Assembly: GCF_000788395.1 (NCBI RefSeq)
Contig: NZ_CP009888.1
Span: forward strand, 2,996,001-3,060,000
Source of the DNA: Pseudoalteromonas piratica
Lineage (GTDB): Bacteria; Pseudomonadota; Gammaproteobacteria; Enterobacterales; Alteromonadaceae
Length of the DNA stretch: 64,000 nucleotides
Reading direction: 5' to 3'
Under the pieces are notes generated by a model. It did no database searches. It had not been told where the DNA came from and saw only the letters and a program-made list of their open reading frames with translations. Within the stretch, counting starts at the first letter, position 1. Each line of letters begins with the position of its first letter. Below are positions 58,927-64,000 of the stretch, piece by piece. The position numbers and the translations under genes were made by a program.

Positions 58927-60005
58927 TACACCACCTTGTAACCCATCTCATTGTCATTTAACACCACTCCCCAAGGATGTTTGGCTCCGTCTCTATTCCT
59001 GTCATAATGATGGAATATGACTCTAGGTAAATGCCCTTGATTCATTACCGAGCCAAGCCTGAAAATAAATGATGCTTGCGCTGTTACAAACACATTGATC
59101 TCTCCTAAGTTTGAGTAATTGGGAATTAGTTTATTGTTAATAAACTCCAAGATGGCAATTGCCAGCCTATCTTGCTTCTCTTCACTGCACAGCCTGTCAT
59201 ACTTATGCTCACCTGATGGAAGCGTCACAACATGCAACGGGCTTTCAGAAAACTCATCATGAATACATTTAAGGTTGACGGGAATACTGAATGAGACAGC
59301 AAGTGAAACAGATTCAGCATCAGCGTTATCATCACCATCAACATGAAATACTAACTCTTCACCGTCATCAAATTGGCTATTGAAATGCCATCTCTTTTTC
59401 TGTCTCTCCCAGTCGCCAATATGAACATTTTGCATATTGCTAATAACATGTCCCGCCGCTGCCAGCATTGGAACTGGTGCAACTCCACCATAGGCAATAT
59501 GTTTCTTTGCATTATTTCCGGCATGACCTGTATCAGTTAAGTGAGCGGGAATTCTACGAATATGCTCAAGCTGCTTATTAAGCTCGCTCTTGTCTGTAGT
59601 CTTATTGCTGTTTTCATAAGAAATCACAAAGTGTTGAGGTTTTATACGCCTTAGTTTCTTAGGCAGGTAATTCCTAAGATCATCTATCTCATTATCAACC
59701 AGCCCCATATGACGAATAATTGTTAGAATTGAATCGTCAGCTTCTTTTACATCTCTGTATTCTGTGTAACCAAATATCGCTAGAGCAGTAACGAGTAACA
59801 CAAAGAAAGTGAATAAATCAGCACCACCAAACGTGAGCGTTGTATCCAGTGCTGGAATTGGGATTTCAAGACTAAAACTAGAAGAAAGCAATGTCGCAAG
59901 TGCTGCACCAAGAATTGCTTTTGCAGCCCAATTCAACGACGGCTTTCTCTTTAATTCGGCTAACTTAATAAAAAAGTTTAAAAATATATGTATGTACTTC
60001 TTCAT
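58926..60005 (-). CDS. cap14: Transmembrane-SAVED effector (Cap14-like)
   Basis: 359 residues: two membrane segments at about 27-48 and 62-84, then a cytosolic SAVED domain (about 150-355) seen in GHAGNNAKKHIAYGG, SVSLAVSFSIP and FIFRLGSVMNQ with HHYDRN. SAVED domains bind cyclic oligonucleotides; in Cap14 the membrane part is thought to disrupt the inner membrane. It lies 3 bases after the E2 gene. The membrane arrangement makes it the likely killing arm of this CBASS. Confidence 0.82.
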   Translation of the reverse strand: MKKYIHIFLNFFIKLAELKRKPSLNWAAKAILGAALATLLSSSFSLEIPIPALDTTLTFGGADLFTFFVLLVTALAIFGYTEYRDVKEADDSILTIIRHMGLVDNEIDDLRNYLPKKLRRIKPQHFVISYENSNKTTDKSELNKQLEHIRRIPAHLTDTGHAGNNAKKHIAYGGVAPVPMLAAAGHVISNMQNVHIGDWERQKKRWHFNSQFDDGEELVFHVDGDDNADAESVSLAVSFSIPVNLKCIHDEFSESPLHVVTLPSGEHKYDRLCSEEKQDRLAIAILEFINNKLIPNYSNLGEINVFVTAQASFIFRLGSVMNQGHLPRVIFHHYDRNRDGAKHPWGVVLNDNEMGYKVV

Positions 60006-60008
60006 GCT

Positions 60009-60464
60009 CTAAAATACTCTACCTCTGATGTTGTTTTTCTTTGGCTCTGGGTGCTTACCACCGCCGTACCACTTTCCAGTTGCCATCCATCCGTTAAAGT
60101 ACATAAACCAAAGGCAAGCCCAAGGAACAACTGTTTCGCTCAAGTACTTATCAGAAGACCACTCATTTGAAGACGGGTAAAACAAACAGAGTTTTGTCAC
60201 ATCTTCGTTAAAAATATAAATATGCGGTGGTTCGACACCACCTGTTAGTTCATACAAATTAGGCTCAACAGCGAAAACCTTAGGCGATGAATGTAAATCG
60301 TAAATTAGCTTAATTTTGTAATCCCCATATTCATCTCCTAACATTAAATTGCAGTGCCAGACCAACGTCCCTTGTTTGATGTATCCTTTGCCCTGTGGGA
60401 ACTTCTTCTTCAATCTATAAAGTTGCTTGTCTAAGCTAACTGTGTCGTTTGCATACTTTTTCAA
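60009..60464 (-). CDS. CBASS E2-like protein (E2-only type)
   Basis: 151 residues of the E2 ubiquitin-conjugating-like family found in short type II CBASS, where no E1 is fused. Catalytic Cys is Cys93 in KLCLFYPS, followed by EW; the end motif is VVPWACLWFMYFNGW and ATGKWYGGGKH. In such systems the E2 processes the cyclase end and attaches it to a target, which raises cyclase activity. It is 2 bases from the CD-NTase gene. Confidence 0.87.
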   Translation of the reverse strand: MKKYANDTVSLDKQLYRLKKKFPQGKGYIKQGTLVWHCNLMLGDEYGDYKIKLIYDLHSSPKVFAVEPNLYELTGGVEPPHIYIFNEDVTKLCLFYPSSNEWSSDKYLSETVVPWACLWFMYFNGWMATGKWYGGGKHPEPKKNNIRGRVF

Positions 60465-60466
60465 AA

Positions 60467-61684
60467 CTACTTTCCAAAGAATGTATTCGACTTCACAGGT
60501 GTGCTTGTTACCGCTGTAGAAATCGCTCCTGTTTTCGCAACAAACAAGTTGTTATTAGATCTCTCCTCGTTCAAGCTTTCAAAATGCTTATCAACAGCAG
60601 CTTCAGAAGCGCTCTCACCAATCAATTGATTTAATTTCTCTCTAATTAAATGAATTGACTTAACGCTAGCTAGTTCTTCGAGCTTCCCAATTATATTGCG
60701 GTGCCAATAGTGAAATGCCTCAATTCTTTTAGGATCAACATTCCACTTTTCAGCAAAATTCTCGTGTTCATTTTTAGGGTTGGTTACCCAAATCTCTATT
60801 TTTCCATCGACGTACTTGGTTTCTATGTAGCTGGTCATTGACTCTACGACAGCCAACAGTACTTCCAGCTCATTGCCATAAACCCGGTTCTTAATAGCAT
60901 CTCGATATGCTCTTGAGGCAAGCGTGGTCAGAATAATAGAAATTGGGGCTTTCCCGTCATATTCTTTGTTCTCGTGAAACAATAAATCTCTGTGTTGTTT
61001 CATAATTTGAACTGATCGGCGAAGAATACCTTTAAAGCCTTGATGCTTGGGTAACTCTTCAATACTTCTTGCTTCTAATGCCGCCATAGCAAATAGCGAC
61101 TCGTCGTCATCCGAGTATGCAGGCACAAGTTCTGCAATTTGATCGAAGTCTCTCGCATAACCTTTTGGATTTGATGCCTTCCACTCTTTAAGCTTTTTAT
61201 CAGGAACTGAAATTGCGCCAAATTCATTTGCGTGGTTCTGATCTGGGATACCGGGTGTGATATCCATATGAAAGTTATCCGCATAGTTAATTCGGCAACC
61301 TCTATTAAGCTCTGTCACTAGATCTTTGTATGTGCCATGTTCTTTAAGCCTTTCAATAACCATTGCTCGGCAAACATCCGGGTGTATTCCTTCAGCTTTA
61401 GGCAAGTAACAAATAAAGTCCAAATCGAACTCGGCTCTAAATGGCGGCTTGTTTGTAGTACCGATTCTTTGACTGCCTTGAGGATAAATTTCGACATCAT
61501 CGAACAGAGGGTCTTCACTTTCAGCTAACCATTTTCCAACAGCCTTATAGCTATCTTCAGCTCGCTGTCTCATCGCCTTTGATAGCTCTAGAGCTTGGCA
61601 TGCTTGCTCTAGTAACTCAGTTAGCAACCTTAATTGTTTTGCAGTTAGCGCTGCGTAATTATTTTTATATAAATCAATACTCAT
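60467..61684 (-). CDS. CBASS CD-NTase (cGAS/DncV-like cyclase)
   Basis: 405 residues, first gene of the operon. The core is GS at 70-71 (YPQGSQRIG), Asp87 and Asp89 (FDLDFI) and Asp141 (FHMDITPG). It should make a cyclic di- or trinucleotide on phage sensing; the base specificity cannot be read. The chain ends in NTFFGK, so a penultimate Gly with one residue behind it, which fits trimming by the E2 before conjugation. The weak AGGA lies 12 bases before the ATG. Confidence 0.9.
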   Translation of the reverse strand: MSIDLYKNNYAALTAKQLRLLTELLEQACQALELSKAMRQRAEDSYKAVGKWLAESEDPLFDDVEIYPQGSQRIGTTNKPPFRAEFDLDFICYLPKAEGIHPDVCRAMVIERLKEHGTYKDLVTELNRGCRINYADNFHMDITPGIPDQNHANEFGAISVPDKKLKEWKASNPKGYARDFDQIAELVPAYSDDDESLFAMAALEARSIEELPKHQGFKGILRRSVQIMKQHRDLLFHENKEYDGKAPISIILTTLASRAYRDAIKNRVYGNELEVLLAVVESMTSYIETKYVDGKIEIWVTNPKNEHENFAEKWNVDPKRIEAFHYWHRNIIGKLEELASVKSIHLIREKLNQLIGESASEAAVDKHFESLNEERSNNNLFVAKTGAISTAVTSTPVKSNTFFGK

Positions 61685-61777
61685 GATTTGTGATCCTATT
61701 CATTCTTATTACTTATTAATCCCCCTCCTTTTGTTTGTGCTTTTTTTATCCAATCAAAGCTTATGGAACACACTAAT

Positions 61778-61856
61778 GTATACTTAAGATACAGTCAACA
61801 TATTTTTGAATTAATTATTTTAAAACCTGATGATCCACTACAAACAGTTCAACTGT
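61778..61856. promoter_or_regulatory. CapW operator candidates and CBASS promoter
   Basis: The 238-base gap between the divergent CBASS operon and capW. On the minus strand TTGACT (61798-61793) is a good -35; TAGTGT 17 bases on is a poor -10. Between them lies GTATACTTAAGATAC (61778-61792), an imperfect palindrome. A second, perfect one is ACAGTT and AACTGT around C (61844-61856), nearer capW. AGCAT/ATGCT around 6 bases (61863-61878) is a third. I infer at least one is the CapW site. Confidence 0.5.
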
Positions 61857-61922
61857 ACAGTCAGCATACATTTATGCTATAAAAGAACTGCAAACTATTG
61901 AACACCATTGAGTTACAAGTAA

Positions 61923-62795
61923 ATGATTGATTTAAAAGAAATTCCAGATACACAAATTGAACGATTACGTTATATCGAATTTTCACTTAAGTTTTTAGGA
62001 ATGTTCTCTAGATCTGATTTAATTGAGAAGTTTGGAATTGGCACTGCTGCTGCGAGCCGTGATATCGCAAAATATAAAGAACTTGCCCCTTTAAATTTTG
62101 ATCATTCTAGGAATTCTAGGAATTTCGCGTTAAATGAGAATTGGCAATCAATTTTTGAATTTGAATCTTCAGAAGTTTTAAATCAATTAACGGGACGAAC
62201 AGTACAAAGTACTAACAGAGCTTACATATCCAACGATATTCTAGATATGATCGACAGTCCTAGCATTGAAATTATCGCTCCTATCTCTAGAGCAATCTTC
62301 AACAAGAAAGCTGTCGAAGTGGATTACTTCTCTAAATCGAGCGGCTTAAGTACTAAAGTAATAATCCCACACGCATTTATATACAATGGAACTCGATGGC
62401 ATTTAAGAGGGTTTGATAGAAAGAAAGAAAGGTTTGCTGATTTTGTGATTTCTAGACTTCAATCATCTAGAAATATTGAAGCAGATGTTTTCGAACATGA
62501 AACTCAAACACAAGACGATCAGTGGAATAGAATTGTTCAATTAGAAATTGAGCCTCATCCAGATTTTCCAACTCCAACCGCCCTTCATAGTGAATTCAAT
62601 ATGGAAGAAGGGGTACTTAAGAAAAAAGTAAGAGCCTCTTCCGTTGGGTATTACCTTCAAAAGCTTTATGTAGATTGCGCTAAGGAAGTGACAAGAGGAG
62701 AACACTATTTCCGTCTAAGACTGAAGAACAGGTTAGCACTCTATGGTGTAGAGAACTTATGGTTAGCTCCTAACTTCGATGGTTTTGACGAATAG
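61923..62795 (+). CDS. capW: WYL-domain transcriptional repressor, CapW-like
   Basis: 290 residues: winged helix (about 12-70), WYL domain (about 118-195, with RWHLRGFDR and FADFVISR) and a WCX tail (about 205-285). CapW proteins are divergent from CBASS operons and repress them until infection. The gene faces the CD-NTase start with a palindrome-rich gap, exactly that arrangement. The WYL pocket probably binds a nucleic acid or nucleotide ligand. Confidence 0.88.
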   Translation: MIDLKEIPDTQIERLRYIEFSLKFLGMFSRSDLIEKFGIGTAAASRDIAKYKELAPLNFDHSRNSRNFALNENWQSIFEFESSEVLNQLTGRTVQSTNRAYISNDILDMIDSPSIEIIAPISRAIFNKKAVEVDYFSKSSGLSTKVIIPHAFIYNGTRWHLRGFDRKKERFADFVISRLQSSRNIEADVFEHETQTQDDQWNRIVQLEIEPHPDFPTPTALHSEFNMEEGVLKKKVRASSVGYYLQKLYVDCAKEVTRGEHYFRLRLKNRLALYGVENLWLAPNFDGFDE

Positions 62796-62827
62796 TTTTA
62801 AGATTAAAACTTCCCTAAAATGAGTAT

Positions 62828-62851
62828 CCCAGACACATTGAAGTATCTGGG
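62828..62851. terminator. Hairpin between capW and the small gene
   Basis: CCCAGA and TCTGGG with two further pairs across a mismatch, between convergent genes. Confidence 0.6.
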
Positions 62852-62863
62852 TCTACAATTATT

Positions 62864-63073
62864 TTACTCTATGAAACCATAGTATTGACCCGCACTAACT
62901 ACTGCTTGAACAAACCTTTTTGCTTGCTCTGGGTCCATAATTACCAATTTATCATCTACATTTATATATATGCTGCTGTCTCTATAGAAAGAAGAACAGC
63001 CTATTTCAACATCCATTGAATTTTTGTCACCTTGATCTTTTAAAGTTTCTTCAAAGTACATTGTAGTTGCCAT
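62864..63073 (-). CDS. Small unknown protein (69 residues)
   Basis: 69 residues, acidic with a beta-rich middle (SSIYINVDDKLVIMD) and a helical end. Not recognised. The ATG has AAGGAAAC upstream with 7 bases spacing (taagGAAACtataATG), so it is probably real. It lies between capW and the partial helicase, with about 100 bases to the latter's stop. Confidence 0.65.
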   Translation of the reverse strand: MATTMYFEETLKDQGDKNSMDVEIGCSSFYRDSSIYINVDDKLVIMDPEQAKRFVQAVVSAGQYYGFIE

Positions 63074-63173
63074 TATAGTTTCCTTATTAAGTCTTTAGTT
63101 CCTAGTTTGAAGCATTGCTCAATCACACTTGTCAGCATTTCAAAATAACAAAAGAAATGCTAGTACTGTTGTA

Positions 63174-64000
63174 TTATTGATAAGGGCTTAGCGTCATATC
63201 TTCGGTTATCACCACTAACTTTTTTCGACACCTCGTAAGGGCTACATATAAATGCTTTGGACAACCAAACTTATGAGCATTTAGAATAACTACGACATCG
63301 AACTCTAGCCCTTTTGTTAATAAAGTCGTACCTATGTGCTTGCCTTCAACTCTTCGTCCAGCTCGTCTTATGTTATTCCTTTGTTCTCTCATACCTTCAA
63401 GCACAGAGATACCTTTTAATATTGATATATCAATAGATTTTAAAAGCGACTTAAATAATTCTATTCTCACGCAGTCAATATCAGGTAAGCTTTTTATCTC
63501 GCATAGAATATTCTTAAGAGAGTCTATAGAGGAATAGGAATCAACCATGCGTTGCAGTTTAATTACTCGTAACTTGGACTCACCATCTTTTTTGTTTTTA
63601 AACCCTTTATCATTAAACCAGTTATTCACTCCCGTTTTATTAAATAGTGTGTAAGCGATATCTCTAATTTCAATAACTAATTGAGTATGATCAAGGTTAT
63701 CAATTGATTTGGCTAAACGATAAAAATCCTTATCGTCGATACTTTCAATCGAACTTATGTCTTTAAACATTTTGGAGAACTTCAATCTAGGAGCGTTATT
63801 AACTGAATTTGGGTGTATCACCAACAAGCTATGTTCCCGGCGAAGAGAATTCAAAGTTCGGCAATAATCTGAACGAAAATTAAATAAGTCACGCTCTTGG
63901 GCAACAACAACCTCAATTGTGCCCAAATAATTTTCAAGCTCAATTCTTTCCTCATTTTTTAGCTGTTCTCGAATTCGAGAAAGTGCATCTCCCAACTCAT
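63174..64000 (-). CDS. UvrD-like helicase, C-terminal part (cut by window)
   Basis: The last 275 codons of a gene that goes on beyond the window; the frame is open at the edge. UvrD-type motif V (TLLTKGLEFDVVVILNA) and motif VI (LYVALTRCRKKL) are seen near the end. Helicases of this type are common in defence loci such as Gabija, but no partner nuclease is visible, so no system is named. Confidence 0.75.
   Translation of the reverse strand, partial: ELGDALSRIREQLKNEERIELENYLGTIEVVVAQERDLFNFRSDYCRTLNSLRREHSLLVIHPNSVNNAPRLKFSKMFKDISSIESIDDKDFYRLAKSIDNLDHTQLVIEIRDIAYTLFNKTGVNNWFNDKGFKNKKDGESKLRVIKLQRMVDSYSSIDSLKNILCEIKSLPDIDCVRIELFKSLLKSIDISILKGISVLEGMREQRNNIRRAGRRVEGKHIGTTLLTKGLEFDVVVILNAHKFGCPKHLYVALTRCRKKLVVITEDMTLSPYQ

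Larger units (their letters stand above)
42471..64000. mobile_element. Genomic island in dinB, Gamma-Mobile-Trio type (right end not seen)
   Basis: From the broken dinB to the window edge the genes change in kind: overlapping recombinase genes, then defence and toxin-antitoxin cargo, with no core genes. The left end carries gmtY, an unknown 754-codon gene, gmtZ and gmtX. I expect the other junction, with a direct repeat of the dinB core and the missing 5' end of dinB, beyond 64000. Confidence 0.85.

Noticed and set aside
42471..64000. Prophage
   Set aside because: No capsid, tail, terminase or lysis genes; the recombinase trio explains mobility.
42471..64000. CRISPR array
   Set aside because: No regular repeats with unique spacers; the only tandem arrays are the two heptamers outside the island.

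Overview
The window looks like a chromosomal segment of a marine gammaproteobacterium of the Alteromonadales, most like Pseudoalteromonas. The reasons are the moderate-to-low GC, the gene content and order (pdhR-aceE-aceF-lpd, ampDE-nadC, pilA-pilB-pilC-pilD-coaE-yacG, cpxRA, gpsA-secB-grxC-yibN facing gpmI-envC-ctpA-yibQ), and an SSO-like style with many c-di-GMP and chemotaxis genes. This taxonomic call is an inference from content and was not searched.

Positions 1 to about 42470 are core chromosome. From left to right they hold: a partial tapT; the pyruvate dehydrogenase cluster on the minus strand with its PdhR repressor and a PdhR box; a 7-bp microsatellite; ampE-ampD; a second 7-bp microsatellite; nadC; the type IV pilus assembly genes, with a second pilB copy standing where zapD usually lies between coaE and yacG; a cpxP-like gene divergent from cpxRA with a CpxR box between them; a lysophospholipase; a CDF metal pump; trmL; a 1256-residue propeller-PAS-GGDEF-EAL protein; the gpsA and gpmI operons back to back; an HDOD protein; a HIT protein; a DPP IV-type peptidase; a chemoreceptor; and an M17 aminopeptidase.

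At about 42470 the chromosome is cut inside dinB: the codons for its first residues, including a catalytic aspartate, are missing. From there to the right edge the DNA is a mobile island. It starts with a four-gene block joined by 1- to 4-bp overlaps. Three of its products fit the Gamma-Mobile-Trio proteins (GmtY and GmtZ tyrosine recombinases, small GmtX); between gmtY and gmtZ lies a 754-residue protein I do not recognise. The dinB junction carries a 7-8-7 inverted repeat that looks like the recombination core.

The island cargo (49.5 to 64 kb) is defence- and toxin-like: a possible HEPN toxin pair; an orphan PD-(D/E)XK nuclease; a TopAI(YjhX)/YjhQ toxin-antitoxin module with a structured leader that seems to hold a short leader ORF; an extra GNAT paralogue; and a minus-strand unit of six closely packed genes under a divergent WYL repressor (CapW type). 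That unit reads CD-NTase, E2-only ubiquitin-conjugation-like protein, transmembrane-SAVED effector, a second CD-NTase with an AGS-C domain, an exported EEP nuclease and a HelD-like helicase with a nuclease-like insertion and zinc fingers. It is a CBASS locus with an unusual second cyclase and possibly two extra nuclease/helicase arms, and is the most interesting system in the window. The right edge cuts a further UvrD-like helicase, so the far end of the island is not seen.
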